DNA of 64,000 nt from Bacteroidota bacterium. Its GTDB lineage: Bacteria > Bacteroidota > Bacteroidia > 2-12-FULL-35-15. The stretch covers positions 1-64,000 of the forward strand of contig JAOQAG010000050.1 in NCBI GenBank assembly GCA_025963715.1, read 5' to 3'. Position 1 is the first letter of the stretch, and each line of letters starts with the position of its first letter. Below, piece by piece: positions 1 through 9,288 of this stretch. Below the pieces are notes generated by a model. That model was given only the letters and a program-made list of their open reading frames with translations, was not told where the DNA came from and did no database searches. Made by a program: the position numbers and the translations under genes.

Positions 1-85
1 CCGGGATGACAGTATTATTTGTGAATATCGTAAAAAAAACATGTTACTACAACATAACCTTTTGTATTGCTAATTTTAATTTGCA

Positions 86-178
86 CGTCATTGCGAGGGC
101 TTTTCGCCCGAAGCAATCTCACACCAGCGTATAAAACCAGAATGAGATTGCTTCGGGCGAAAAGCCCTCGCAATGACG
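86..178. repeat. Long palindrome, copy 1 of 3 of a ~200-bp MITE-like element
   Basis: A ~36-nt arm containing gcgagggcttttcgcccg is followed by a ~20-nt loop and its exact reverse complement. The same arm pair, with a different loop, recurs at 20822-20915 and 51992-52084. Right-flank similarity (ttcttaaagtaaattcttttat, then a ccggatactcaatt-type end) continues to about 226, so the repeat unit is larger than the hairpin. No ORF is needed to explain it; the short reading frame over it is an artefact of the palindrome. Confidence 0.9.
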
Positions 179-298
179 TTCTTAAAGTAAATTCTTTTAT
201 GGTACAAAGTTCCGGATACTCAATTAAAGTTTATTCGATAGGAAACAATTTTAGAATGTTCAATTGTGTACTGTTACAATCATAGGATTTATTAATAA

Positions 299-327
299 AA
301 AAGCCGCTGGAAATCAGCGGCTTTTAT
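299..327. terminator. Hairpin with flanking A/T tracts
   Basis: The stem agccgctg/cagcggct with a short loop is flanked by A and T runs, giving an intrinsic terminator shape that works in both directions. No gene clearly reads into it from the left. On the minus strand it could close transcripts coming from the tRNA side, or it may be the leftover terminator of a lost tRNA gene. Confidence 0.55.
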
Positions 328-330
328 CAT

Positions 331-685
331 TCTGTACCCCCGGCGGGAACGAAATTGAACTATTTTTGAAGATTATTGAACGGATTTTAGAAAAGTAATT
401 CAGATACCCGATCGATTTGTAATTCTAGTGTTAAAAGCTACACCAAACACTAATTTGTTAATTATTTAGTGTTTGACCGTTTGTAGATATTTAAGGCGCA
501 TGGTGAAATTGGGAGGTAATAAAAATGTAGAAAAGATTGTTTCCGATTTCAGGAAACAGTATTCACAATGCAGGGCATTAATGGAAGAATTAGAAAGGAT
601 ATAGGACAAGTGCCTCATCATTTTTTTGCACAACGGTTGATAAAATAAAAAAGCCTCTCATTTCTGAAAGGCTTTCTTATTTCTG
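331..685. other. Gene-poor stretch with a tRNA-3'-end-like fragment
   Basis: No convincing gene lies here. Bases 331-360 read on the minus strand as TTCAATTT...CCGGGGGTACA, resembling a tRNA T-loop and acceptor tail but lacking a foldable T-stem and the rest of a tRNA. The arrangement (hairpin terminator, then this tail) parallels the intact tRNA-Leu 330 bp away. A 34-codon ATG frame at 500-604 has no recognisable family. A second hairpin at 650-674 ends the tRNA-Leu transcript. Confidence 0.4.
650..674 (-). terminator. Terminator of tRNA-Leu
   Basis: On the minus strand a stem of aaagcct/aggcttt type is followed by a T run just beyond the tRNA-Leu 3' end, the layout of an intrinsic terminator. 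Confidence 0.6.
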
Positions 686-770
686 TACCCGGGATCGGAC
701 TTGAACCGATACGACCGCAATGGTCACAGGATTTTAAGTCCTGCGTGTCTACCAATTCCACCACCTGGGC
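686..770 (-). tRNA. tRNA-Leu(UAA)
   Basis: The reverse complement folds as a class II tRNA: 5' acceptor GCCCAGG, D-arm with TGGTAGAC, anticodon loop with TAA between GGACT and AATCC, a variable arm (about CATTGCG), T-arm ATCGG-TTCAAGT-CCGAT, and 3' acceptor CCCGGGT with discriminator A. The 85-nt length fits leucine tRNAs. CCA is not encoded, so it must be added after transcription. One A-C mismatch is seen in the acceptor stem. Confidence 0.93.
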
Positions 771-815
771 AATTCATCATCCGGTTATGGTAGTAAGCCG
801 GAAGCTTAAAAAAAT

Positions 816-835
816 ACCCCTCAAAAATGAGAGGT
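816..835 (-). terminator. Terminator between the tRNAs
   Basis: The stem accctc/gagggt on the minus strand is followed by a run of T, placed just downstream of tRNA-Gly. It suggests the two tRNAs can be transcribed separately. Confidence 0.5.
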
Positions 836-842
836 CTTCTCT

Positions 843-918
843 TGGAGCGAAAGACGGGGTTCGAACCCGCGACCTCGACCTTGGCAAGGTCGCGCTCTAC
901 CAACTGAGCTACTTTCGC
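843..918 (-). tRNA. tRNA-Gly(GCC)
   Basis: The reverse complement starts GCGAAAG, has a D-arm AGCTCAGTTGGTAGAGC, an anticodon loop TGCCAAG (anticodon GCC), a T-arm GCGGG-TTCGAAC-CCCGT and 3' acceptor CTTTCGC, then discriminator T and an encoded CCA at 845-843. All stems pair. Unlike the neighbouring tRNA-Leu, CCA is genomically encoded. Confidence 0.95.
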
Positions 919-1102
919 ATTAAATTAATATTCCTCAAATCATGTCTCGCTCTACCATCCCGATAGCTATCAGGAGAGCTAATTCGCATAATTTAGGAAT
1001 GCAAAAGTAAGTAAATTTTTAAAACGACAAAATTTTTTACCTAAAATCATTTGTATTTTTTTTTCCTCATAAATCTCACGTATACTCCTAGTATGTATAT
1101 TT

Positions 1103-1492
1103 ATGAAGTATAAGAATATAATCATGCTAACAATGAAAATGAATAAAGTAATGGCCGGTTACCACATGCTGATGATCCTATCGCAGGTGGACGGAGAGTT
1201 TGACAAGTCCGAAGGGAAAGTAATTGTGACCTATTTAAAGGCTGCTTTTCCATTCCACGTCAACCTCGACCGCGAAATGGAGATCCTGAGTGCCATGCCT
1301 TCAGAAGACTATTTCCTGCATTTTAATAACTCTATGAACGACTTTTACGAGGATTCCACCGCCCAGGAACGTGTTGATTTCCTCAAATTTGCAGTTAAAA
1401 TGGTAAAAGCCGATAAAAAGATCACTCCCGAAGAGAATAAATTCCTGAAAGAGCTGTTTTTTGCCTGGGATTCCGAGCATGAAGGCTGGTAA
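1103..1492 (+). CDS. TerB-like small acidic helical protein
   Basis: This 129-residue cytosolic protein resembles the TerB/tellurite-resistance-type helical fold. It shows two related segments: an N-terminal helix ending ILSQVDGEFDKSEG and a C-terminal one with VKADKKITPEENKFL, the acidic loops thought in this family to bind metal or partners. There is no signal peptide or membrane segment. Several in-frame Met codons (1103, 1124, 1133, 1139) make the start uncertain; 1133 or 1139, just before NKVMAGYHML, is as likely as 1103. It stands alone, so no pathway can be inferred from neighbours. The family assignment rests on motif appearance only. Confidence 0.65.
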   Translation: MKYKNIIMLTMKMNKVMAGYHMLMILSQVDGEFDKSEGKVIVTYLKAAFPFHVNLDREMEILSAMPSEDYFLHFNNSMNDFYEDSTAQERVDFLKFAVKMVKADKKITPEENKFLKELFFAWDSEHEGW

Positions 1493-1857
1493 ATAAGTTC
1501 AAAGTTCAGGAGTTTAAAGTTCAATTTTGCTGTGTGGCTCCTTCGGAGCGATTTTACCACAAAGACACCAAGACGCAAAGAAAAATAAAAGACTAGATCT
1601 TTCTCTGACATTGGTCACACTGATTTATGGGGAATACATGTAAGTATGTCAATGAAGAAAAATTTTTGTTGTATAACTTGATGCTTCCCTGGGGATTCGC
1701 TTGAGCGAAATATAACTTTTGCGCCTCTTACACACAGCAAAAACATCCAACCTCTGCGAACTCTGCGTCTCTGCGAGAAATAAGCACACCGTTTTTAAGC
1801 AATAATCACAATCAACACATGGCACGGGTAACACAACTTTAAACTTTTGAACTCCTT
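1493..1857. other. Intergenic, repeat-like spacer
   Basis: No gene is seen. The stretch contains low-complexity phrases that recur elsewhere in the window: aagttcaaagttcaggagtttaaagttc-type text at 1494-1527, accacaaagacacc, and ctgcgaactctgcgtctctgcg. They look like dispersed non-coding repeat remnants. Confidence 0.6.
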
Positions 1858-4566
1858 TTACCCCCCAATCATTTTCTTGATCTCATTCAGCTTCATCAGC
1901 GCTTCCACAGGCGTCAGCATATTGATGTCCGTTTTTTCCAGCTCATCTTTGATATTTTCCAAAACCGGGTCATTCAGCTGAAAAAAGCTCAATTGCATAT
2001 TATCACTTGGCGTGATTGTCGGTGTAAACTCTTTTTGTGGATTTGCTTTCTTTTCTTGCTTCTTGTTTCTTGTTTCTTTGTTCTCATTCCCGCCATCCCG
2101 TTCACTTTCCAGCTGCATCAAAATCTCATTCGCCCTGTCCAGCACCTTTTTCGGCATTCCCGCCATTTTTGCCACATGGATCCCAAAGCTGTGCTCGCTG
2201 CCACCCGGTACCAGCTTGCGCATGAACAATATTTTATTCGCTACCTCTTTTACCGACACATTAAAATTCTTGATGCGGTGCATCGTCGTCGCCATGTCAT
2301 TCAGCTCGTGATAATGCGTGGCAAATAAGGTTTTCGCTTTCGCGGAAGGATGTTCGTGAATAAATTCGGCAATAGCCCAGGCAATGGAAATCCCATCGTA
2401 TGTGCTTGTTCCGCGCCCGATCTCATCCAGCAGGATCAAACTCCGGTTCGAAAGATTGTTCAAAATACTCGCCGTTTCATTCATCTCCACCATAAACGTA
2501 GATTCGCCCGACGAAATATTATCCGAAGCGCCCACGCGTGTGAAGATTTTGTCTACCAAACCAATGTTCGCATGTTTAGCAGGTACAAAACTTCCCATTT
2601 GCGCCATCAGCACAATTAGCGCCGTTTGCCGCAGCAATGCCGATTTACCGCTCATGTTGGGCCCTGTAATGATAATGATCTGCTGTTTTTCATTATCCAG
2701 GTACACATCGTTTGCAATGTATTCATCGCCCACCGCCAGTTGCTTTTCAATCACCGGGTGGCGCCCGTCTTTGATGTCCAGCGTATCATTTTCCAGGATG
2801 TGCGGACGAACATAATTATTTTTGAACGCAATGGTGGCGAAGGAAAGCAGGCAATCCAAACGGCCAATCAATGAAGAATTCAGCTGGATCACCGGAATAA
2901 AATCGCCCAGTGCAATTACCAGATCGGTAAATATTTTTAATTCAAGCGCCTGGATCTTTTCTTCCGCACCCAATATTTTTTCTTCGTATTCTTTTAATTC
3001 CGGCGTGATGTAACGCTCCGCATTCGTCAGTGTTTGCTTGCGCATCCAGTCGGCCGGAACTTTATCCTTGTGCGAGTTGGTCACTTCCAGGTAATAGCCA
3101 AACACATTGTTAAAGGCTACTTTCAGCGACGAAATTCCCGTGCGTTCACTTTCGCGCTGTTGGATCTGCAGTAAAAAATCTTTTCCCCTTCCGGAGATAT
3201 TACGAAGCTCATCCAGCTCCGCATTCACGCCTTCTGCAATCGCATTTCCTTTATTGATCAGGTAAGGCGGGTCCGGCGTCATTTCTTTTTCAATGCGCTC
3301 AATCACACTTTTACACGGATTTAATTGTTCCGCTATTTTTTGCAGCGCTTTATTTTTCGATTGTGCGCATAATAATTGGATCGGCTCTATCGCGCTCAGC
3401 GCACGTTTTAATTGCACCGTTTCTTTCGGCGAAATGCGCGCCGTTGCTACTTTTGAGATGATGCGTTCCAAATCGCCGATCAACTCCAGCTGCTCAATGA
3501 TCGAAGCGCTTACTTCCGCATTCGATAAAAAATAATCCACAATTTCCAGGCGTTCCTCGATCGGTGCTTTGTCTTTTAAAGGCAATGCCAGCCAGCGTTT
3601 CAGCATCCGCGATCCCATCGGCGAAACCGTTTGATCAATAATGTCGATCAGCGTTTTTGCATTGTCGTTTTGAGACCTGAACAATTCTAAATTCCGGATC
3701 GTAAACCTGTCCAGCCACACGTATTTTTCTTCCTCAATACGCGACACTGTTGCAATGTGTTTTACCTTATCATGCTGCGTGTCCGCAAGATAATGCAAAG
3801 CCGCACCGGCTGCTATAATTGCATGGTCCAGTTGTTCGATCCCGAATCCTTTTAAGGATTTTGTACCAAAATGTTTTAACAGCGATTCCGTTCCAAACTC
3901 AACAGTAAAAGCCCAATCGTCCAACCCGTAAGTGTAAAATTTATCTCCGAATGTTTCTAAAAATAATTTCTTTTTATTTTTCTGGAACAAAATTTCGCTC
4001 GGGCGGAAGCTCTGCAATAATTTATCAACGTACTCCAAACTGCCTTGTGCAACCATGAATTCGCCGGTGGAAACATCCAAAAAAGAAACACCCGCTTCAA
4101 TGCCGCGGTCTTTCGGAGTGCTGCCCTGGTTCATATAAACAGTTGCCAAAAAATTGTTTGATTTGTGATTCAGTACTTTATCATTGTAAGAAACGCCCGG
4201 GGTGACCAGCTCGGTAACGCCACGTTTTACAATGGTTTTGGTCATCTTCGGATCTTCCAGCTGATCGCAGATCGCTACACGTTGCCCTGCTCGCACCAGC
4301 TTTGGTAAGTACGTATCCAGCGAATGGTAGGGGAAACCGGCCAGCTCAATAAAAGAAGCATAACCGTTGGCACGTTTGGTAAGCACAATTCCCAATATAT
4401 TGGCAGCTTTAATGGCATCGCTGCCAAATGTTTCATAAAAATCGCCTACGCGAAACAACAGCAACGCATCAGGATATCGCGCCTTGATCGTGTTGTATTG
4501 TTTCATCAGCGGGGTTTCCGCCACATCTGCTTTCCCTTCTTTTACTATAGTTGCCTTCTTTGCCAT
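1858..4566 (-). CDS. mutS: DNA mismatch repair protein MutS
   Basis: MutS binds mispairs and small loops and starts mismatch repair as an ATP-driven clamp. The N-terminal mismatch-binding motif GDFYETFG (about residues 41-48) carries the Phe-x-Glu wedge. The connector, lever and clamp regions follow in the usual order. The C-terminal ABC ATPase has the Walker A motif GPNMSGKS near residue 635, a SSGESTF signature, Walker [13 protein letters not shown] and the ATHYHEL switch. At 902 residues it is slightly longer than the usual ~860, because of a Lys/Glu-rich linker near residue 820. No mutL lies next to it. A TrmH-family gene is divergently transcribed 87 bp upstream. Confidence 0.98.
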   Translation of the reverse strand: MAKKATIVKEGKADVAETPLMKQYNTIKARYPDALLLFRVGDFYETFGSDAIKAANILGIVLTKRANGYASFIELAGFPYHSLDTYLPKLVRAGQRVAICDQLEDPKMTKTIVKRGVTELVTPGVSYNDKVLNHKSNNFLATVYMNQGSTPKDRGIEAGVSFLDVSTGEFMVAQGSLEYVDKLLQSFRPSEILFQKNKKKLFLETFGDKFYTYGLDDWAFTVEFGTESLLKHFGTKSLKGFGIEQLDHAIIAAGAALHYLADTQHDKVKHIATVSRIEEEKYVWLDRFTIRNLELFRSQNDNAKTLIDIIDQTVSPMGSRMLKRWLALPLKDKAPIEERLEIVDYFLSNAEVSASIIEQLELIGDLERIISKVATARISPKETVQLKRALSAIEPIQLLCAQSKNKALQKIAEQLNPCKSVIERIEKEMTPDPPYLINKGNAIAEGVNAELDELRNISGRGKDFLLQIQQRESERTGISSLKVAFNNVFGYYLEVTNSHKDKVPADWMRKQTLTNAERYITPELKEYEEKILGAEEKIQALELKIFTDLVIALGDFIPVIQLNSSLIGRLDCLLSFATIAFKNNYVRPHILENDTLDIKDGRHPVIEKQLAVGDEYIANDVYLDNEKQQIIIITGPNMSGKSALLRQTALIVLMAQMGSFVPAKHANIGLVDKIFTRVGASDNISSGESTFMVEMNETASILNNLSNRSLILLDEIGRGTSTYDGISIAWAIAEFIHEHPSAKAKTLFATHYHELNDMATTMHRIKNFNVSVKEVANKILFMRKLVPGGSEHSFGIHVAKMAGMPKKVLDRANEILMQLESERDGGNENKETRNKKQEKKANPQKEFTPTITPSDNMQLSFFQLNDPVLENIKDELEKTDINMLTPVEALMKLNEIKKMIGG

Positions 4567-4637
4567 CTTGGTAAAAATACAAAACGGAATTACACTCCTT
4601 TTGCAAAGTTTTTAACAGTTTTTGAAAAATTTGTTAT

Positions 4638-4645
4638 TAGATTTG
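4638..4645 (+). promoter_or_regulatory. Candidate -7 element before the TrmH-family gene
   Basis: TAGATTTG matches the Bacteroidota -7 consensus TAnnTTTG and ends 8 nt before the ATG. I find no TTG at a good -33 spacing, so this is tentative. Confidence 0.4.
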
Positions 4646-4653
4646 CTCTGTAA

Positions 4654-5181
4654 ATGAGAAAATTAGCTAACGAAGAATTGAACCGTAAATCAGTGGACGA
4701 ATTTAAAGATTCTGCTAAAACGCCGATTGTGATTGTGCTCGACAATGTGCGCAGCCTCAACAACGTTGGATCGGTATTTCGTACCGGCGATGCTTTTCTC
4801 ATTGAAGCCGTTTACCTTTGCGGCATTACAGGGCAACCGCCTCACAAGGAAATCCAAAAAACCGCCCTCGGTGCAACCGAAAGTGTAGCCTGGAAATATT
4901 TTGAAAATACCATCGATGCCGTACATGCATTAATTGCCGATGGTTATTTGGTATACGCCATTGAGCAGGCCGAATCCGCCATCATGCTCAATAATTTTAT
5001 GCCTGCCAAACGTCAGAAGATCGCCATTATTTTCGGGAACGAAGTAAAAGGAGTGCAGCAGGAAGTAATCGACGCAAGTACTGATGTGATCGAGATCCCG
5101 CAGGTAGGCACCAAACATTCCCTGAACATTGCAGTGAGTGTGGGTATTGTGATGTGGGATCTGTACCTGAAAATCAAATAA
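4654..5181 (+). CDS. TrmH/SpoU-family RNA 2'-O-methyltransferase
   Basis: This 175-residue protein is a compact SPOUT-class enzyme that should use S-adenosylmethionine to methylate a ribose 2'-OH in tRNA or rRNA. Motif 1 is the region VLDNVRSLNNVGSVFRTGDA (about residues 28-47), with the Asn and Arg typical of SpoU catalysis. Motif 2 is IFGNEVKGV near residue 125. Motif 3 is IPQVGTKHSLNIAVS near residue 150, forming the SAM-binding knot. No RNA-binding N-terminal extension is present, so substrate choice (tRNA versus rRNA) cannot be read off. It is monocistronic and divergent from mutS. Confidence 0.9.
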   Translation: MRKLANEELNRKSVDEFKDSAKTPIVIVLDNVRSLNNVGSVFRTGDAFLIEAVYLCGITGQPPHKEIQKTALGATESVAWKYFENTIDAVHALIADGYLVYAIEQAESAIMLNNFMPAKRQKIAIIFGNEVKGVQQEVIDASTDVIEIPQVGTKHSLNIAVSVGIVMWDLYLKIK

Positions 5182-5206
5182 AGATTTAGGGATCATTCGT
5201 GGGAAA

Positions 5207-5573
5207 GCCACAGCCCCGATAGCTATCGGGACACAGATTTATTTCCCCGAAATTATTTCACAGATTATTTTTTGCCAGCCGTAGCGTTCTGCCCCGTCTG
5301 CTGTGGATTTTTCCACCACATAAGGCACAAAGGAACACATAAGTCTCTGCGTGTGAAATACCAACGTGTAATTTTCCACCACAAAAGGAACAAAAGAAAA
5401 CAGAAGGCAAGGTCTGTTAAATACCTTGGCATGTCACATAATACCTTATGTTTTCTTTTGTTCCTTTTGTGGTGAATTTTTGTTGGCAGGAATCAATCGC
5501 GCAAGCGATAAAAATCTGCTTTGATTTTTTTATACAAAAAAATCTGTGTCCCGATAGCTATCGGGGCTGTGGC
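5207..5573. repeat. 367-bp element with 34-bp terminal inverted repeats and an inner inverted repeat
   Basis: Bases 5207-5240 and 5540-5573 are near-perfect reverse complements (gccacagccccgatagctat...). Inside, accacaaaaggaacaaaaga near 5380 pairs with its complement near 5450-5475, giving a nested palindrome. No credible protein is encoded. The layout is that of a non-autonomous miniature element or a stacked hairpin. Confidence 0.8.
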
Positions 5574-5592
5574 AGATAAATACAGTGACATT

Positions 5593-6300
5593 TTATTTAA
5601 TATCCGGTGGAATCTTCGGGACAAGCTCTGTCGAATCTCTGTATGCCGTATCAATGGCCATTTTTTGAAGCTTGTAATAATCCTTGTACATCTTTTTCAG
5701 GTCGGAGTTGATCCGGTTGGTATAATTTACATCGTATGCAAATCCTTCCAGCGGAATGTTATAGGAAACTTTAGCGATCGGATTTTTTAGCACCGAAACA
5801 TCCAAACCCCGTAACTCCTGGAAAATATCCACATCAAAGTTAAAGCTGAATACATCTTTTTTTGATTCGGGAATTTTGGTTGATACAAAAATATACTTGG
5901 TCACAAAACCTTCTTTCGAGATCTGGATCTTGAAATTTTTATCCAGTGGCAGCTTAAAGGAACATTTTCCTTTTTTATTGGTCCAGAATTCGGAATAAGG
6001 AACATCACCCGAATAAATTGTTACGAGGGCGCTGTCAAGCGGTTTTACATTTTCTTCCTTCGCATTTTCGCTTTCATTTCCTTTTAGCTGGCGCACGGTG
6101 CCTTTTAATTCAAGGTAATAATCTTTGGATTTGAGTGTATCTGCTTTTGTAGCAATTTCGTTGCTTGCAGGTGTTTTTGAGGCAGGCGTTTTTCCGTACA
6201 CCGTTTTTTTTACCGGGTGCGGACTGGTTTGCGATACGCTTATTTGTGCTGAAATAAACAGTAACAGCAATAGGAGAGTGGTACCGGATTTCATTTTCAT
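5593..6300 (-). CDS. Secreted protein with a carboxypeptidase-regulatory-like beta domain
   Basis: I do not recognise a specific family. From the chosen start the protein is 235 residues with a clear signal peptide (Leu-rich core, cleavage near SVSQ). A Ser/Thr/Lys-rich linker follows, then about residues 75-160 with the pattern of a CarboxypepD_reg/SpaA-like beta-sandwich (LKGTVRQL... DSALVTIYSG... GKCSFKLPLDKNFKIQISKEGF). The C-terminal half is charged and ends in a possible helix. A longer frame begins at 6339, but the signal peptide only sits at the terminus when translation starts at 6300 or 6294. The regulatory-like domain is usually extracellular and structural. No neighbour suggests a role. 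Confidence 0.7.
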   Translation of the reverse strand: MKMKSGTTLLLLLLFISAQISVSQTSPHPVKKTVYGKTPASKTPASNEIATKADTLKSKDYYLELKGTVRQLKGNESENAKEENVKPLDSALVTIYSGDVPYSEFWTNKKGKCSFKLPLDKNFKIQISKEGFVTKYIFVSTKIPESKKDVFSFNFDVDIFQELRGLDVSVLKNPIAKVSYNIPLEGFAYDVNYTNRINSDLKKMYKDYYKLQKMAIDTAYRDSTELVPKIPPDIK

Positions 6301-6438
6301 TAATAAGTAGTGTAAGGCAAATTTATAATAAATATACACAGCTTTAACATGGATAGAGTTTAAAGTTCAATTTGAAAAGTTCAAAGTTTGCTGTGTGTCA
6401 GCTGGATGTTTATTATACTAATCTTCTTCTTCCGGAGA

Positions 6439-6467
6439 TGTCATCCCGCAACGAGTGCGGGATGACA
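6439..6467. repeat. cgggatgaca-family hairpin
   Basis: tgtcatcccgca and tgcgggatgaca pair almost perfectly around a short loop. It belongs to a family with over a dozen copies in this window. Confidence 0.85.
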
Positions 6468-6560
6468 GTCAAATAAGAGAATGTACTCCGGAAAGATTAT
6501 GACGCAGCTCACACCCAGTCCAATATCCAATATCCAGCATCCGCTTATGTCCATAAAAAA

Positions 6561-6587
6561 ACGCCCTGCAAAAATTTTGCAGGGCGT
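6561..6587 (-). terminator. Terminator of the TPR lipoprotein gene
   Basis: The perfect stem acgccctgcaaaa/ttttgcagggcgt is followed on the minus strand by a T run, 21 bp beyond the stop codon of the lipoprotein gene. Confidence 0.85.
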
Positions 6588-6607
6588 TTCTTTTATAGAT
6601 AGATCAA

Positions 6608-8347
6608 CTAGTTGTTCACCAATGCTTTGAAATCTGCGTTATCACGGAATTTGATAAACTCAGCATCGTCTTTCGCCATTTGTTTGAAAGAAGCATCTTT
6701 TTGGATCGCTGCTTTTAAGTTGTTGGTCAACACATCTGCTTTGCCTTGACGGGCACCAGCAATTGCTTTTAAGTAAAACGATAAAGCTGCATCTTTTTCA
6801 GTAGAGTTGTCGATTGTAGACATTGCTCCGTCTGTATTGCCATTTAACAATTTAGCCAATGCAGAGTTGAAAGAGTTGTTAGCACCGAAATCAGATACGG
6901 CAGCAGGGTAGTTACCATTTTGGATTTCGATGATTCCCATGTTGTAAGATACTTCAGGACCAGCGCTCGCTGCAGATTTGTAAAGATCCATTGCTGCTTT
7001 TCTGTCGCCTTTCCAACGTGCTACAATTCCCATGTTGTTTTTAACGATCGCATTGTTTGCTGATAAAGCATCTGCTTTTTTGAATTCAGCATCAGCATCG
7101 TTTAATTTATTTTGCATTAAGTAGATGTAACCAACGTTGTTGGAAGTTCTCCAGTCAGAAGGATATTTTGTTTCTGCTTTTTTGTAGATATCCAATTTTG
7201 TGTTGATGTCCTGCGTTAATGTTGCAGCGTAAAGGATCTCTTCAACTGATAAGCTATCAGGAGTAGAAGCGGCCAATGCGGTGATTTGCTCATCTGTACG
7301 GCTTTTTACATCCACATTTAATGTCATAACAGAACGACGTAATTTCGGTAAGATTTTCTCAGCAACTTCCTGGTATGTTTTAGAAAGGTTTTTGATTTCT
7401 TTTTCACGTGTTTCTCCGTCAGGATACATCGTCAAAACGCGTAAGATCAAATCTTTATCAGCGATAGAAGAAGCTTCCATTGCTTTTTTGAAACCATCCC
7501 AATCCTCAGCAGTTGTAACAATGTTGTAGAAACCGTCTTTCGTAGCAGTATCCACTTTCATTTTTTTGTCTTTGAACATTGCTTCGAATGCTTTTTTAGA
7601 TTCTTTAGCGCGGTTCTCAGCTAAGTTTGCGTTCAGAGTTAATTCTCCGTCCGGTGAAGCGTAAGCAGAGATGTTCATGTTTTTGTACATCATGTTCGGG
7701 TTAGCAAACGTGCTTGCAACATACGCTTTGAAAGTTTTCATTTCAGCGCTGGTCATTTCCGTACCGCGTACCTGTGACTGGTTGATCACAAAGAAGATCT
7801 CCGTAGTTTCAGCATGAGGAATGATTTTTTTGAAATCGTCTTTTCCGATGATTCCTTTGTCATCCGCTTTTACCAATAACGGAGTGATGATCGTTCCGTC
7901 AGCTACTTTTTTAGCAGGTAAATCTTTTGATTTTTTCTTTACAACACCTTGTGCTCTTAATTCAAGAGTCGCCACTTTCATTTCAGGCTGGTAAGCCACT
8001 TTATCAGTATATGAAAAATTACCGCCTTTGCTGTTGCTGATTTTAGTACCTGCATTTCCTTCAACTTTCTCACCTATCAAAACAACCGGTTTCAGCGCTT
8101 TTTCGCCACCGTTATATTTGATAACCGGAGTAGTTGTTACAGTTGCTTTTTTAGGGAAAACTTTTGCAGGATAGGTACCTGTGATGGTAACAACTACACT
8201 GTCTCCATGCATTTCCAATGGATCAGGAGTAACTTTGTAGGTAATTTTATCGGCGTTTTTAACCAATTTACCTAATCCGCTACAAGAGGTCAAAGCTACT
8301 GCAGTAAATACAGCTAAACTTAGTGTTTGTAAAGATTGATTTTTCAT
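6608..8347 (-). CDS. TPR-containing lipoprotein with an OmpA-like middle region
   Basis: This 579-residue protein is probably an outer-membrane or periplasmic lipoprotein. The N-terminus has a signal sequence ending in a lipobox-like stretch ALTSC with the Cys near residue 22. Residues ~35-190 are beta-rich. Residues ~180-260 (IFFVINQSQVRG... ISAYASPDGELTLNANLAENRAKE) resemble the peptidoglycan-binding OmpA-like fold. From ~375 on come TPR helices (SNNVGYIYLMQNKLNDADAEF, VKNNMGIVARWKGDRKAAMDLY). Proteins of this build are widespread in Bacteroidota and some work with type IX secretion, but I cannot assign a specific component. The gene is monocistronic with its own terminator. Confidence 0.8.
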   Translation of the reverse strand: MKNQSLQTLSLAVFTAVALTSCSGLGKLVKNADKITYKVTPDPLEMHGDSVVVTITGTYPAKVFPKKATVTTTPVIKYNGGEKALKPVVLIGEKVEGNAGTKISNSKGGNFSYTDKVAYQPEMKVATLELRAQGVVKKKSKDLPAKKVADGTIITPLLVKADDKGIIGKDDFKKIIPHAETTEIFFVINQSQVRGTEMTSAEMKTFKAYVASTFANPNMMYKNMNISAYASPDGELTLNANLAENRAKESKKAFEAMFKDKKMKVDTATKDGFYNIVTTAEDWDGFKKAMEASSIADKDLILRVLTMYPDGETREKEIKNLSKTYQEVAEKILPKLRRSVMTLNVDVKSRTDEQITALAASTPDSLSVEEILYAATLTQDINTKLDIYKKAETKYPSDWRTSNNVGYIYLMQNKLNDADAEFKKADALSANNAIVKNNMGIVARWKGDRKAAMDLYKSAASAGPEVSYNMGIIEIQNGNYPAAVSDFGANNSFNSALAKLLNGNTDGAMSTIDNSTEKDAALSFYLKAIAGARQGKADVLTNNLKAAIQKDASFKQMAKDDAEFIKFRDNADFKALVNN

Positions 8348-8402
8348 TTGTTAATTTTAGTTAGTTCGTATGAGTTTATACTTGATACATCTCAATATGT
8401 TG

Positions 8403-8410
8403 CAAAAATA
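8403..8410 (-). promoter_or_regulatory. Candidate -7 element for the TPR lipoprotein gene
   Basis: The minus strand reads TATTTTTG, matching TAnnTTTG, about 56 nt upstream of the ATG. A properly spaced -33 TTG is not obvious. Confidence 0.35.
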
Positions 8411-8592
8411 ATTAAATTTTCAAATAATGAAAGCTTTTATGTAATTATCGTCTTATAAAATCACGAATATTAGCAATTAAATAACCTTATACCCTTGTCA
8501 ATTCCTTTATTTTAAATGCATTCATGGCGGGATGATCTTAATCGGGAATTATTATAAATTATTATGCCAGCATACAAAGCCTTCTTTTATTT

Positions 8593-9288
8593 TTACAATG
8601 CAATGCGTGTAATTCCTGTCGGATACGGTTGGTTCATCAATGCGGCAATCTGCCGGTAATGTTCCTCATTGTCCACAAAGTTGAGGTGATTTACATCAAT
8701 GATCAGGATCCGCATGTCCGTAAGTTGTTTAATATATTCAAAATACGACGTTTGAATTTTCAGCAGGTATTCAGCAGAAATATTTTGTTCGTATTCCCTG
8801 CCGCGCTTTTTTATATTGGCCAGCAGTTGTTCAATATCATGATACAAAAATACAAACAGGTCAGGTTTCGGCAGCGAATCATTAATAATATAAAACAGCT
8901 TTGTATACAGCTCGTATTCAGCTTCTCCCAGGTTGGCTTTTGCGAAGATCAGCGATTTTAGAAAAAAATAATCCGAGATGATCGCAGGCTTAAAAAGATC
9001 CTGTTTGGTCAGCTCGTCTTTTAATTGGTGGTAGCGCTCAGCCAAAAACGACAATTCCAGCGGAAACGAATATTTATCCGGTTTTTCGTAAAACAAAGGT
9101 AAAAAAGGATTATCGGCAAACTGTTCCAGGATCAGGCGCGTTTGTTTATCTTCTGCCATGCGCGTGGCCAGCGTGGTTTTACCCGCGCCAATGTTTCCCT
9201 CTATTACAATGAAATTATATAATGTTGCTGTGTCCAGATGTGTGCGTATTAAAATGTTAAACGTTTTATTTCCGATGCATCGCTGCAT
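8593..9288 (-). CDS. Deoxynucleoside kinase family protein (folK-linked paralog)
   Basis: This 231-residue protein is a dNK/thymidylate-kinase-like P-loop kinase, expected to phosphorylate deoxynucleosides in the salvage pathway. Walker A is GNIGAGKTT (residues 31-39) and the lid has KRGREYEQNIS. It aligns end to end with the second kinase at 20075-20701. Where that paralog has QDRTIYED, this one has ISDYFFLK, so the DR[ST] Arg common in active dNKs is absent. The only in-frame ATG overlaps the end of folK by 40 bp, so the two genes are probably translationally coupled. Activity and substrate are uncertain. Confidence 0.85.
   Translation of the reverse strand: MQRCIGNKTFNILIRTHLDTATLYNFIVIEGNIGAGKTTLATRMAEDKQTRLILEQFADNPFLPLFYEKPDKYSFPLELSFLAERYHQLKDELTKQDLFKPAIISDYFFLKSLIFAKANLGEAEYELYTKLFYIINDSLPKPDLFVFLYHDIEQLLANIKKRGREYEQNISAEYLLKIQTSYFEYIKQLTDMRILIIDVNHLNFVDNEEHYRQIAALMNQPYPTGITRIAL

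Larger units (their letters stand above)
6301..6607. other. Intergenic with hairpin repeat
   Basis: This spacer holds one copy of the tgtcatcccg/cgggatgaca hairpin (6439-6467), a gttcaatttgaaaagttcaaagtttg-type low-complexity phrase, and the terminator of the next gene. No coding capacity is seen. Confidence 0.6.

Noticed and set aside
67-285. 72-codon frame at the left edge
   Set aside because: It runs straight through the long palindrome and has no protein-like features.
500-604. 34-codon ATG frame
   Set aside because: Charged helical composition but too short, with no family and no start context; listed only within the gene-poor stretch.
1345-1834. Minus-strand frames between the TerB-like gene and mutS
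   Set aside because: They overlap the TerB-like gene or low-complexity repeat text and show no conserved motif.
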